A stretch of 21,071 bases of DNA from Methylomonas sp. (GTDB lineage: Bacteria; Pseudomonadota; Gammaproteobacteria; Methylococcales; Methylomonadaceae): the NCBI GenBank assembly GCA_028688235.1, contig JAQTYP010000008.1, positions 1 to 21,071 of the forward strand. The letters run 5' to 3'. The position numbers were made by a program, and so were the translations under genes. A model generated the notes under the pieces. The model was not told the DNA's origin and did not search any database. It worked only from the letters and a program-made list of their open reading frames with translations. This document shows, one piece after another, positions 8,879 through 16,584 of the stretch (the stretch's first letter is position 1; every line of letters begins with the position of its first letter).

Positions 8879-8907
8879 TCATGGTTCGACAAGCTCACCA
8901 CGAACGG
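8879..8907. repeat. Short dispersed palindromic repeat
   Basis: Contains GGTTCGACAAGCTCACCA followed by CGAACGG, an imperfect palindrome (GTTCG/CGAAC arms 8884-8888 and 8901-8905) directly after the C13 stop codon. From memory this wording recurs in many proteobacterial genomes as an extragenic palindrome. It may form the 3' end of the C13 transcript. There is no T-tract typical of an intrinsic terminator. Confidence 0.5.
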
Positions 8908-9018
8908 CTTAACCTCTGACTGTCCCGGCTTAAGTTGGTAGCCGTATTTATAATCCAGTCCTGAATGCCTTATGTCCGCCAGCTCGGGGGTGAATTTTTC
9001 GAACAATTTCATTTGTCG

Positions 9019-9333
9019 TTACCCCTCCTGCGCACTGGCCGGTTGAGGGCGGCAGCAAGTGATGTCTTCGCCGACCGGGCCGCCGTCGCGTTGCTAGTGT
9101 CTGGCCCGGCTGCGCAAATGGTCCAGGGCCAGATTGTCGGCGATGCGAAACACAAACGCCCGCTGGTTGACGATCTCGCCGTCGCCGGAATAGCGGGCGA
9201 TGCGCAGATAGGTTTCCTGGATCAAGTCTGCCGCGGTTTCCGCGCAATTGACCTTATGCGTCAAAAATTGCTGGAGCTCCTTCTGATAGAGCAGAAAGCT
9301 AGCAAGTAAATTGGAATCGGTGATTGCATCCAT
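9019..9333 (-). pseudogene. Truncated FecI-type ECF sigma factor remnant
   Basis: From ATG 9333 (or GTG 9339) the frame reads MDAITDSNLLASFLLYQ, then NCAETAADLIQETYLRIARY and FRIADNLALDHLRSRARH. This is sigma region 2 of the iron-responsive FecI group, and very like the intact sigma factor at 15385-15891 (RCADTAADLIQDIYLKL, FTVASNLSIDHIRTQ). A TAG at 9094-9096 ends it after about 80 residues. In the same frame the linker continues (QRDGGPVGEDI, PQPASAQEG) until TAA at 9019-9021. Region 4, which binds the -35 element, is absent. A FecI protein is normally 160-170 residues, so this cannot be a working sigma factor. The TAG may derive from CAG. It lies on the same strand as, and downstream of, the PepSY gene. 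Confidence 0.8.
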
Positions 9334-9467
9334 GAACACATAGTCGGCAATGAAACGTCTTCCGCTACAGCAAATTTTAAGCCACTAACTCGGGAAGCCA
9401 GCGTTATACGGCGATTGATCCTTCAGACGGCGGGGTTGATGCCAAAACCCCCGAAAGCGCGACGGCC

Positions 9468-9491
9468 AAAGTGCGGCATATCACGCACTTT
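9468..9491. terminator. Small hairpin downstream of the PepSY gene
   Basis: Perfect 8 bp inverted repeat AAAGTGCG / CGCACTTT with an 8 nt loop, about 110 bp past the PepSY stop. No T-tract follows on the minus strand, so termination is only a possibility. Confidence 0.3.
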
Positions 9492-9601
9492 TAAAACGCA
9501 CCTTCAGTTTCGAAACGCGCCTCGCAAGAGGACAAATTCAGACACCTCATGTTGGTAGAAAATATTGACCAATCGCTTCGGCACCTGATAACCGATCGGA
9601 A

Positions 9602-10825
9602 TCAACCCTTCCGTCTTTGCTTGGTAGTGGTTTTTTGCCGCCAGCGAATCACGCCGGTGACGAATAGAACCGGGCAGGCCAGACCGGTGATAAACACCAA
9701 AACCCGCCCGGTCATGCCAAAGGCCTGGCCGGAATGTAGCGGCCATTGCCAATGGGTAAATACCTCGCCGGCCGTGGCTCCCGGCAGGCTGGGATCGTCC
9801 AAGTCCAGAATCTTGCCGCTGTAGCGGTCGATCACCGTGCAGCGGCGTTGCAGGACGCTGCCGGGCGCATCGACGCCGTCCTGGCATACCGTGTAGGTTT
9901 TAGTCCGTTCCGCAGCCCCGTAAATCCAGTGCGGCCGGCCCGTTGGGTATTGTTTCAAGGCAACCGCCACGGCTTGATCCATGCCGATGGCCGGGGCATC
10001 CGGCGCGGGCGGCGTGGACTGAAACCAGTACCGATACGTCACTGGCGAAAACAATTCCAACACCGGTACCACGTTGCGCGGCAGCACCATGTACACGCCG
10101 GAGAACAGCACCGGAACCATCACCAACGCGGTATAAAAGCCACTGGTTTTATGCAGGTCGTAATTGAAGCGCACCTTGCCGGCCTTGGCTTTGAAGGTCA
10201 AGGCGTTGCGCCAATGCCCGGTCAGCGGCCACCAGACGATCAGGCCGGTCAGCGTGGAGATAATCAATAATATGCCGGATAGGCCAACCACTACCGTGCT
10301 GATGTCGTTGGGCAACAATAAGGCATAGTGCAACTCGAACATTAGGCCGATGAAAGTGTTTGGCAACCAATAGCCGGGTTGTTCCTGGAGCTGTTTACCG
10401 GTGACATTCGCGGTGTAAGGATCGACCCCTACTTCCCAGCGCTCCACCGCACCGTTGGCGTCCGCCACTGCGAAGCGCAGCTTGAAGGCCGCGAATTCGT
10501 TTCGCGGGTACGTGGCAAAGTTGTGTTTGGCTTGTGGTGGCATGGCAGCTTTACCGGCCGCGAAAATTTCCGCCAGGGGCCGATATTCGGCATGTTCCGG
10601 CGGTTCCACCGTCAACATCTCGGGATGCAGCCATTCGTCGATTTCGGGATAAAACACCAGGACGCTGCCGGTGATGCCGTAAATAGACAGCAACAAGCCC
10701 AGCGTCAGCCCCAACCAAAGATGGACGGTTAGCCAGCGTTGACGGCGCGCTTTGAGGCGGGCAAGCGAATTGTGCTCTGGTTCGCTGCGAACGATAAGGC
10801 CGGATTGAGGGTTGGTTACATTCAT
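9602..10825 (-). CDS. PepSY-associated membrane protein (siderophore-iron reductase type)
   Basis: A 407-residue inner-membrane protein of the PepSY_TM family, which in siderophore loci (for example FpvG- or PiuB-like proteins) is linked to periplasmic or inner-membrane release and reduction of siderophore-bound iron. Four main hydrophobic segments are visible: VHLWLGLTLGLLLSIYGITG at ~35-55; ISTVVVGLSGILLIISTLTGL at ~180-205; FYTALVMVPVLFSGVYM at ~230-250; and the C-terminal MTGRVLVFITGLACPVLFVTG. Histidines near these helices (HLWLG, ELHYALLLP, DLHKTSG, HWQWPLHSG) are typical of the family and could bind haem. Periplasmic PepSY-like segments lie between (WEVGVDPYTANVTG; VIDRYSGKILDLDDPS). 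It lies downstream of the TonB receptor in the same orientation, separated by 255 bp and a hairpin, so it may have its own promoter. The role in iron uptake is inferred from family and context. Confidence 0.87.
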   Translation of the reverse strand: MNVTNPQSGLIVRSEPEHNSLARLKARRQRWLTVHLWLGLTLGLLLSIYGITGSVLVFYPEIDEWLHPEMLTVEPPEHAEYRPLAEIFAAGKAAMPPQAKHNFATYPRNEFAAFKLRFAVADANGAVERWEVGVDPYTANVTGKQLQEQPGYWLPNTFIGLMFELHYALLLPNDISTVVVGLSGILLIISTLTGLIVWWPLTGHWRNALTFKAKAGKVRFNYDLHKTSGFYTALVMVPVLFSGVYMVLPRNVVPVLELFSPVTYRYWFQSTPPAPDAPAIGMDQAVAVALKQYPTGRPHWIYGAAERTKTYTVCQDGVDAPGSVLQRRCTVIDRYSGKILDLDDPSLPGATAGEVFTHWQWPLHSGQAFGMTGRVLVFITGLACPVLFVTGVIRWRQKTTTKQRRKG

Positions 10826-11015
10826 CGCAGTAACAGATTTGAGTTGAGAATTTGACGAGGCAGGGCTTTGTATCTAAACCCGCCAGCCCTTGTTTTTATG
10901 TGTTTCATTTGGATAAGACGTTTCCGGGCCAAAATTCCTCACGCGCCGCGAGTTAGACCGGCAAGGCGTTAATCGGAATTTCTCCAAACCAAATACTACC
11001 CTTTACCTTGAAGCA

Positions 11016-11055
11016 AAGCCGATCATGGTGAGCCAGTTCGAACCATGATCGGCTT
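11016..11055 (-). terminator. Strong hairpin between the TonB receptor and PepSY genes
   Basis: Perfect 14 bp inverted repeat AAGCCGATCATGGT / ACCATGATCGGCTT with a 12 nt loop, starting 25 bp after the receptor's stop codon. On the minus strand it is followed by TGCTTC rather than a run of T, so it may be a terminator or an mRNA-stabilising structure that lowers downstream PepSY expression. Confidence 0.65.
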
Positions 11056-11080
11056 GACAGCATTACCGAGCCATCCGTCG

Positions 11081-13561
11081 TCAGAATTCCACGCGGATCG
11101 AGCCCATGAAATTGCGCGGTGCACCCGGCTGAGTCAAATAGCCGTTGAATGCCGATGTTTCGTAAATCGTCTTATCCAACAGATTATTGACGTTCAACTG
11201 CGCGGTGACTTTGGACTTGCCTATCTCCCAGGAATAACCGAGCAAAGCATCGACTCTGACGTAGCCCGGCATTTGCCAATTATTCAAATTGTTGCCTTGG
11301 CGCTCGCCAACCAGATACGCGCCGGCACCAACATTCAGGCCACGCAAAGCCGGATCTTGAAATGCGTATTTGGCCCAGAAGCTGCCCGAATTCGCCGGCA
11401 CGTTCCATAGCTTGCGGTCTTGATTACCGCTGTTATCCTGAGTGATGACCGCATCGGTATAGGCGTAAGTCGCAATCAAATTCAGGCCGTCGGTAATCTG
11501 GCCCGATACGTCTACTTCTATACCTCGGCTACGAGCCTCGCCGGTTTGCACGGAAAATCGGGTATTTACCGGGTCCGGCGTTGCGATGTTTTGTTTGGTC
11601 AATTCGTAAAAGGCAACGGTGGTCATCAACCGCTTATCGAACCATTCGGTTTTGAATCCAACCTCGTGCTGCTGAGCGGTTTCGGCATCCAGCGGTTTGC
11701 CGGTTGATGCCAACGCGCTGTTCGCACCGCCCAGTGATTCGACGTAATTTCCATACAGCGACAGCCAGGGCCAGGGTTGATAGACCACGCCCACGCGCGG
11801 ACTGAATGCCTCGTTCTTGACTTCGGTCTCACTGTTTCTGGCGGCTGCGATGGAAGTCGAGGCTGCGCCGCTGCTGCGCGTCGCCCAATCGTAGCGTCCA
11901 CCGCCCATGATATGCAGCTTATCGAACAGAGTAATTTGATCCTGAAAGTAAGCGCCGTACCAATATTGCTCCAACGTGCTGAAATTATTGAATCCCTGGC
12001 TGGCAGCGGATGGAACTTGGCCGTAGACCGGATTAAATATATCGACGACCGGCCTAAGGCTGGCCGGCGCGGGGGCACTGAAGAAACCCTGGGCTTCGAA
12101 ATCTTCCCAAAAGTAATCGAATCCCGCCAATACTCTGTGCTCAGTGCTTAACAGCTTGAATTTGCCGGTGAGATCGACATTTGTGGCGACGGTATCGGTA
12201 ATATCGATCGGCCTATCGGTCACGTTCCGTACCGCAGTGCGATTGTTGGCGGGATTAACTCGACCGGGAAAAAAGGCTGAATTATTGATTTGGTAATCAA
12301 GCTTGTAGTAGTGAAAGCGATGCTGGATTTTCCAATCGTCGTTGAATTGGTGCGACCAATCGAACCCGATCAAAAACTTGTCGAATACCGATTTTTCGTT
12401 ATCCGAGCCAAAACCGTAGTAACGGCTGATCGGTACATTGGCCGGACGATTGCCCTGTACGGGCAAGCCGGTATAACTGGTGCGCTCGTCGTAGAGATAT
12501 TCCAGGTTCAAATTGATTTCGGTGCGGTCGCTGGGCTTCCATGTAATGTATGGCGCGAAAAACACCCGTTCCTGATCCATTTTGTCGATGAAAAATTCAT
12601 TGTTCTGATAAGCCAAATTGACTCTGTACAACAAGGAGTGGTCCTGGTTGATCGGCCCGGTCGCGTCCGCCGTGGTACGGAACATATCGTAGGAGCCAAA
12701 CTGCTGTTCCAATGCGTAATAAGGGGTATCCAGCGGTTTTTTGGTGACAATGTTGATCAAGCCGCCCGGCTCGATTCGACCATACGCCGCCGCGGCCGGA
12801 CCTTTCAGAACTTCCAAGCGCTCCAGATCGGCCACCTCTTGCACCGCGCGCCGGATGCGCAACCCGTTACGATAGACGGTGGTAGTGCCGTCGGTCTGAA
12901 AACCGCGTAACTGAAAGCCTTCGTACATCGGGTCGGTTGCCCAATTTATGCCGCTGACATTTTTGAGCGCATCCTTGATCCTGATCGCCTGTTGATCTTT
13001 CAATATCTGCTTGGGAATGACCTGAATCGACATCGGTAATTCCATGATCGGCGTATCGGTTTTCGTGGCGGCGCTGGCGTTGGGTAGACGGTAATCGGCG
13101 TTATACGGATTGGTTGGGTCGTAGGTGGCTTTTCCTTGCACCGTCACGCTCGGCATGGTCGTCGCCGATTGCGGCTCCACTACTGCCATCTTCTCCAGCG
13201 TTACGGTATTGCCGTTATTGAATCGATAGGCAATGCCCGATTCCGCCAGTAAACGCTTCAAGGCGCCTTCCAGCGAATATTGGCCGCTGACGCCGGGCGA
13301 ACTGATGCCCTTGACCAGTTCCGAGTTGTAAACGAACTGCACGCCGGATTGTTCGGCCAGTGCGCTGAGCGCGGAATATAGCGGTTGCGCGGCGATGCTG
13401 AAGCCGCGGGTTTCGCTGTTGACGGCGGCAGCGTCCGCTTGACTGGGCAAGGGCAGAGCCAAGGCCGCAAGGCTGAAATACAGCGACAAAGTCGTGATGC
13501 CGCGTGATCGATTGGATGGGGTTTTGTCTGTTCCGATGACCGGGCTTCCTTTTTTTCTCAT
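11081..13561 (-). CDS. TonB-dependent siderophore receptor with N-terminal signalling domain
   Basis: An 826-residue outer-membrane ferric-siderophore receptor of the FpvA/FoxA/FhuE type. I start it at ATG 13561, which has GAGGA 8 nt upstream, rather than at the upstream TTG 13591. A signal peptide (LYFSLAALALPLPSQADAAA) ends near residue 45. The STN domain follows (~50-125: FSIAAQPLYSALSALAEQSG, VSGQYSLEGALKRLL), which contacts the FecR anti-sigma in the periplasm. The plug domain (~155-290) includes LPMSIQVIPKQIL, LRGFQTDG, LEVLKGPAAAAYGRIEPGG and INIVTKKP. A 22-strand barrel ends GSIRVEF with C-terminal Phe. The STN domain fits transcriptional feedback through the fecI/fecR-like pair encoded upstream at 14352-15891. 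A toxin-antitoxin pair lies between. The siderophore cannot be named from sequence. Confidence 0.93.
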   Translation of the reverse strand: MRKKGSPVIGTDKTPSNRSRGITTLSLYFSLAALALPLPSQADAAAVNSETRGFSIAAQPLYSALSALAEQSGVQFVYNSELVKGISSPGVSGQYSLEGALKRLLAESGIAYRFNNGNTVTLEKMAVVEPQSATTMPSVTVQGKATYDPTNPYNADYRLPNASAATKTDTPIMELPMSIQVIPKQILKDQQAIRIKDALKNVSGINWATDPMYEGFQLRGFQTDGTTTVYRNGLRIRRAVQEVADLERLEVLKGPAAAAYGRIEPGGLINIVTKKPLDTPYYALEQQFGSYDMFRTTADATGPINQDHSLLYRVNLAYQNNEFFIDKMDQERVFFAPYITWKPSDRTEINLNLEYLYDERTSYTGLPVQGNRPANVPISRYYGFGSDNEKSVFDKFLIGFDWSHQFNDDWKIQHRFHYYKLDYQINNSAFFPGRVNPANNRTAVRNVTDRPIDITDTVATNVDLTGKFKLLSTEHRVLAGFDYFWEDFEAQGFFSAPAPASLRPVVDIFNPVYGQVPSAASQGFNNFSTLEQYWYGAYFQDQITLFDKLHIMGGGRYDWATRSSGAASTSIAAARNSETEVKNEAFSPRVGVVYQPWPWLSLYGNYVESLGGANSALASTGKPLDAETAQQHEVGFKTEWFDKRLMTTVAFYELTKQNIATPDPVNTRFSVQTGEARSRGIEVDVSGQITDGLNLIATYAYTDAVITQDNSGNQDRKLWNVPANSGSFWAKYAFQDPALRGLNVGAGAYLVGERQGNNLNNWQMPGYVRVDALLGYSWEIGKSKVTAQLNVNNLLDKTIYETSAFNGYLTQPGAPRNFMGSIRVEF

Positions 13562-13669
13562 GGTTTTTGTCCTCAGTGATGATGTATTCAAGCTGAGAAC
13601 GAGTGACAGGCGGCGATGCCGTACAGTTAATGGTGCGGTAAATTGTCGCAGAGATACTGGCTTAACCGG

Positions 13670-14077
13670 CTAGCGGTCAACAAGAAACGGATTGACGATG
13701 GTCAGCTGGTTTTCGATGACCTGTCGATGTTGCATATCTTCGGAATACAAGGTCGTACAATCTGCGTCCAACGCCGCTGCAATAATCAGGCTATCGTAAA
13801 TTGAGAACTTATAACGCTCGGCGATGTTTAAGGCCGACAAAGTGGTGTCAGCCGTTATCGGAACGACATGGCATTCTTGAATCAAGCGCAGAAGAACTGC
13901 GCTAATTTCAGCCGGTTCAAACCGCAATTTACGCTTCATGGTGTGTGCGGTTTCATTGAGAACCTGTGCCGATAGTACAGGCCTTGTCGTCAGTAATGCC
14001 AATGCTTTACCGCGTTTTTCCTGGTCATCGCTGATACAGTAAATCACTACATTGGTATCGACGAAATTAGCGTTCAT
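13670..14077 (-). CDS. PIN-domain toxin (VapC-like ribonuclease)
   Basis: A 135-residue PIN-domain protein, probably an RNA-cleaving toxin. The start is ATG 14077 (MNANFVDTNVVIYC), because it overlaps the antitoxin stop by 11 bp; a longer frame from 14143 would run deep into the antitoxin gene. The acidic metal-binding residues of the PIN site are visible: Asp in FVDTNV, Glu in LNETAHT, Asp in IYDSLIIAAAL and Asp in LYSEDMQ. The length is normal for the family. It forms a two-gene operon with the DUF2281-type antitoxin and sits between fecR and the receptor gene, where no such pair is normally found. Confidence 0.88.
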   Translation of the reverse strand: MNANFVDTNVVIYCISDDQEKRGKALALLTTRPVLSAQVLNETAHTMKRKLRFEPAEISAVLLRLIQECHVVPITADTTLSALNIAERYKFSIYDSLIIAAALDADCTTLYSEDMQHRQVIENQLTIVNPFLVDR

Positions 14078-14288
14078 TCGCTTCGTCGCGATTAAAAGAA
14101 AACTCCGCAAAGCTTTTGCGATACGGTGCAAAAGCCGCTTCAAGTTCTGTTATTTTCTTCTGAGTATCGATGTTTTCAGACTCGACGGCATAGCGCGACT
14201 TTAGATAGCCGATGAAATCCAGCACTTCCGTCCGCAGGTTTTCAGGGAGTATTTGCGATTCCTGATAGATCAATTTCACTGTATTCAT
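14067..14288 (-). CDS. DUF2281-type antitoxin
   Basis: A 73-residue antitoxin partner of the PIN toxin. The start chosen is ATG 14288 (MNTVKLIYQESQILP), with GAGGAG 10 nt upstream; a TTG at 14306 would run through that ribosome site. The N-terminal part (IYQESQILPENLRTEVLDFIGYLKSRYA) matches the DUF2281 family pattern found next to PIN toxins. The C-terminal part, ITELEAAFAPYRKSFAEFSF, would be the toxin-binding tail. The gene ends inside the toxin start (overlap 14067-14077), which suggests coupled translation. The operon probably autoregulates. Confidence 0.82.
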   Translation of the reverse strand: MNTVKLIYQESQILPENLRTEVLDFIGYLKSRYAVESENIDTQKKITELEAAFAPYRKSFAEFSFNRDEANER

Positions 14289-14351
14289 AAGATTTTGGCT
14301 CCTCAATGCTCGGTTTTCGGAAAAAACACGATTTACTCTAGCGACTAATCA

Positions 14352-15323
14352 TCAAGATTGCAAAAACACCAGTGGCCCGGCCTTAACGACTTTGACCGGC
14401 ATGGTCTGTTGCAGTGCCTCCAGCCAGGCGTCGATTTGCTTGAGGTCGACGGCGACGTTGACTTCGCGCTCCGCCAGGGCTTCGTCGAGCAGAATGGGGC
14501 TGCGGCGGTAGCGGTTGACCTCGGCGATGACTTGTTTCAGCGGCACGAAGTTCATCAACAATCGGCCGCGGCGCCAAGCCTCGGCGTTGTTTAATTCCAC
14601 TGTTTGCAAACTGCCGAGCCGTTCGGCAGTAAACGTCAGCCGCTGTCCCGGCTGTAAGGTGGCGCTGTCGGTTTGCGCGCCTTCGGCCGACGGCCGGCCG
14701 GTGCGGACCTTGCCTTGCAGCAGAGTCACTGCACCTTCGTTGCCGTCATAACGGACGATGAAGCGGGTGCCCAAGGCTTCGGTGGTGGTCGATCCGGCTG
14801 CAACTCTGAACGGCCGGTTGGTGTCGTGGGCGACCTCGAATTCGGCTTCGCCGCGCAGCAGTTCAACCCACCGCTGGTTGCCGTCGATGACCACGTCAAG
14901 CGCGGTGTCGGTATTCAGATGCGCAACGCTGCCGTCGCTCAAGGTGATCGAGGTTTGTTCGCCGATTCGAGTGCGGTAATCGGCCAGGGGATGCGTCAGG
15001 TAATCCGGATAAAAACCAGTAACTACCGCCAGAAACAGCGAGGCCGCGACCGCAAAACTCAGGCCGCGCTGACGTAATTGCGAGCGTCGGCGCTTCGCTA
15101 CGAGTTCGCGGCGGCGCTGCCGGTCGGCCAATAATGACCCGGGCAGTCGTTGCCACAGGTTGGCGATGTCGTGATAGGCTTGGCTGTGCTCAGGACTTTG
15201 CAGTTGCCAGCTTTCGAATGCTTCTTTTGTATCAGCCGTCGAAGCACCGGACGTCAAGCGCACATGCCAGGCAACGGCTTCCTGCCTTATCTGTTCGCGG
15301 ATTTGCTGTGTGGATTCGGTCAT
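14352..15323 (-). CDS. FecR-family anti-sigma/transmembrane signal transducer
   Basis: A 323-residue inner-membrane regulator that relays the siderophore signal from the receptor STN domain to the ECF sigma factor. I start at ATG 15323 (MTESTQQIREQIRQEAVAWHVRL), matching the N-terminal FecR/DUF4880 pattern; a GTG at 15383, directly at the sigma stop codon, is possible but adds 20 atypical residues. The cytoplasmic domain runs ~1-85 and a single membrane helix (LSFAVAASLFLAVVTGFYP) lies at ~87-105. The periplasmic FecR domain (~115-215) includes ITLSDGSVAHLNTDTAL, WVELLRGEAEFEVAHD and RPFRVAAGSTTTEALGTRF. The C-terminal STN-like segment (LKQVIAEVNRYRRSPI, VNVAVDLKQIDAWLEALQQ) ends LVFLQS. It follows the sigma gene directly, as in fecIR operons. 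Confidence 0.9.
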   Translation of the reverse strand: MTESTQQIREQIRQEAVAWHVRLTSGASTADTKEAFESWQLQSPEHSQAYHDIANLWQRLPGSLLADRQRRRELVAKRRRSQLRQRGLSFAVAASLFLAVVTGFYPDYLTHPLADYRTRIGEQTSITLSDGSVAHLNTDTALDVVIDGNQRWVELLRGEAEFEVAHDTNRPFRVAAGSTTTEALGTRFIVRYDGNEGAVTLLQGKVRTGRPSAEGAQTDSATLQPGQRLTFTAERLGSLQTVELNNAEAWRRGRLLMNFVPLKQVIAEVNRYRRSPILLDEALAEREVNVAVDLKQIDAWLEALQQTMPVKVVKAGPLVFLQS

Positions 15324-15384
15324 CGGTGGCGTGATGAGTGGGTACGGATAATCACTATAACGAACGAGAGGGATTGAAGCCACA

Positions 15385-15891
15385 TTATCGCTCGATGGCC
15401 AGGCGACAATGGTTCAAGGCCCTGGCCAGCTGTTTTTCCACCCAACTGGTGGAAATTTTCAACTGGCGTGCGATCTCGGCGTGGCTTAGTCCTTCGACTC
15501 GGCTCAAGTAAAGGATTTCGGCGCATTGGTCGGGCAATTCCGCCAGAGCCGACTGCACTTGCTGCAACTGATCCCTATCCTCGGCGATTTGTTCCGGCGC
15601 TTCGGAATGATCGATGTCGGTCTCGTCGCCCAGGTATTGATCCAGCAGCTCGGTGCGGCGCTTCTGGGTGCGGATATGGTCTATGGAGAGGTTGGAGGCT
15701 ACCGTGAATAGCCAGGCGCGGACTTCGATCTCGCTACTGGGCGGCGGCTTCAGCAGCATCAGCTTCAGATAAATATCCTGGATCAAATCGGCGGCTGTGT
15801 CCGCACAGCGGATGCGCTGATGCAGAAAACGCTGGATTTGCGGACGGCTATTTAAAAAAATCCGGTAGATGTCGTGGTCTGAAAATGCCAT
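15385..15891 (-). CDS. FecI-type ECF sigma factor
   Basis: A 168-residue extracytoplasmic-function sigma factor of the iron-starvation group. I start at ATG 15891 (MAFSDHDIYRIFLNSRPQIQRFL); the frame is open further upstream to 16236, but that part crosses the TonB-receptor remnant and has no sigma homology. Region 2 contains RCADTAADLIQDIYLKL and FTVASNLSIDHIRTQ. The linker is acidic (DETDIDHSEAPEQ). Region 4 is LAELPDQCAEILYLSRVEGLSHAEIARQLKISTS with a helix-turn-helix at ~residues 135-158. The length is normal. With the FecR-like and STN-receptor genes downstream it forms a complete cell-surface signalling set. No recognisable Fur box is seen upstream. Confidence 0.92.
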   Translation of the reverse strand: MAFSDHDIYRIFLNSRPQIQRFLHQRIRCADTAADLIQDIYLKLMLLKPPPSSEIEVRAWLFTVASNLSIDHIRTQKRRTELLDQYLGDETDIDHSEAPEQIAEDRDQLQQVQSALAELPDQCAEILYLSRVEGLSHAEIARQLKISTSWVEKQLARALNHCRLAIER

Positions 15892-16047
15892 GCGCGCAGA
15901 AAGGCGGTTCGTGGTTTGATTTGAGTCGCCAGGAATATAAAGCAGGTTTTGTGCCAAGCCATAACGGCATCCATCAATAACTGCAGAGCGGTGGAAAACT
16001 TGGTTTTTGCAATGCTTCGCGTGTTTGGCACGAGATTGCAAAAGTGT

Positions 16048-16079
16048 GTGAAATGCCGCAGTGGATTGCGGTGTTTCAC
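16048..16079 (-). terminator. Hairpin downstream of the TonB-receptor remnant
   Basis: Arms 16048-16060 (GTGAAATGCCGCA) and 16067-16079 pair at 11 of 13 positions around a 6 nt loop. On the minus strand it lies about 50 bp past the stop of the receptor remnant and is followed by CACACTTTTG, so it looks like that lost gene's old terminator, now upstream of the sigma gene. Confidence 0.5.
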
Positions 16080-16126
16080 TTGGTCGATCGATGGGGGTGG
16101 GCTGATATCCAACAGGGAGGGGCGGA

Positions 16127-16177
16127 TTATAAATCGACCTTGATCGAGCCGATGAAGATACGCGGTGAGCCGAATAG
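16127..16177 (-). pseudogene. 3'-end remnant of a second TonB-dependent receptor
   Basis: The minus strand reads LFGSPRIFIGSIKVDL then TAA (16127-16129). This matches the last residues of the intact receptor at 11081 (GAPRNFMGSIRVEF), and the final 45 nt agree at 32 positions. Directly upstream in frame is a TGA (16178-16180) and no further receptor sequence, so only the very C-terminal barrel strand survives. It is a different receptor, not a recent copy. It suggests a receptor gene once preceded the sigma gene on this strand. Confidence 0.65.
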
Positions 16178-16215
16178 TCACGGCAAAAGCGAAACATACA
16201 TCCATGTAAAGCAAG

Positions 16216-16348
16216 TTCGTTAAATCGCTGGTGCAAGGCGACTCCTTCGTGAACGCCTTCGAAAAGGCCGGCGATCTGATAGCCGCCAGGGAAGCAGAAG
16301 AGGGTTTGGACGCATCAGCGCCGCAAATCGATGTGGGCCGCAATATTT
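16216..16348 (+). pseudogene. Direct repeat, right copy: C13 peptidase gene fragment
   Basis: 133 bp matching 8601-8733 at 127 positions, same orientation. It encodes FVKSLVQGDSFVNAFEKAGD and on through AAREAEEGLDASAPQIDVGRNI. It holds neither the catalytic His nor Cys and has no gene start of its own. The frame stays open to 16521, but the residues after 16348 are unrelated to the peptidase. The six differences include four that change the protein, so it appears to be drifting. It sits 38 bp from the receptor remnant and marks the right edge of the iron-uptake block. Confidence 0.93.
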
Positions 16349-16481
16349 TCGTGGGCAAAATGATTTTTCTAGGTTCAATCCATGTCGAAATTTTTTACGG
16401 CAAATTCCGCAAGTATCTTGACGCACCAGCGGGCAGGAGGCTTGCAGAGTCCGGTTTAGCGGGTTTTGTGCCTGTTTGCCG

Positions 16482-16501
16482 ACCTGACAAAACTGTCAGG
16501 T
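16482..16501. promoter_or_regulatory. Dyad upstream of the PEP-CTERM gene (activator site or terminator)
   Basis: Perfect 8 bp inverted repeat ACCTGACA / TGTCAGGT with a 4 nt centre (AAAC). It is centred about 94 bp upstream of the -24 GG of the sigma-54 type promoter, a normal distance for an enhancer-binding activator such as PrsR. It is also followed by TTCTTT on the plus strand, so a small intrinsic terminator is the alternative. Confidence 0.45.
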
Positions 16502-16584
16502 TTCTTTACATTGCAGGCTAAATGCAAGCTAGGTGAATTGGCTTTGGTGTTATAAGTCGTTTTCGGGTAATCAGTTTTTATTCT

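Noticed and set aside
8605..9012. 135-residue minus-strand frame starting MKLFEKFTPELADIRH
   Set aside because: Most of it is antisense to the C13 gene and translates the short palindromic repeat; the first ~25 residues are unrecognised.
805..9096. Stop-codon recoding in this organism (TAA in tpsB, TAG in the sigma remnant)
   Set aside because: Many clearly intact genes here end at TAA, TAG or TGA in the expected position, and the sigma remnant also lacks its second half, so decay is simpler.
15892..16236. Extended 283-residue form of the FecI-type sigma factor
   Set aside because: The extra N-terminus runs antisense or out of frame across the receptor remnant and the C13 fragment and has no sigma-like sequence; ATG 15891 gives the normal length.
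16365..16400. Plus-strand peptide MIFLGSIHVEI resembling a TonB receptor C-terminus
   Set aside because: Only a few residues fit, no stop codon follows at the expected place, and it would need the opposite orientation to the real remnant; probably chance.
16231..16521. 96-residue gene downstream of the sigma gene
   Set aside because: Its first part is the C13 gene fragment and the rest has no family signature or ribosome site; treated as a pseudogene tail.
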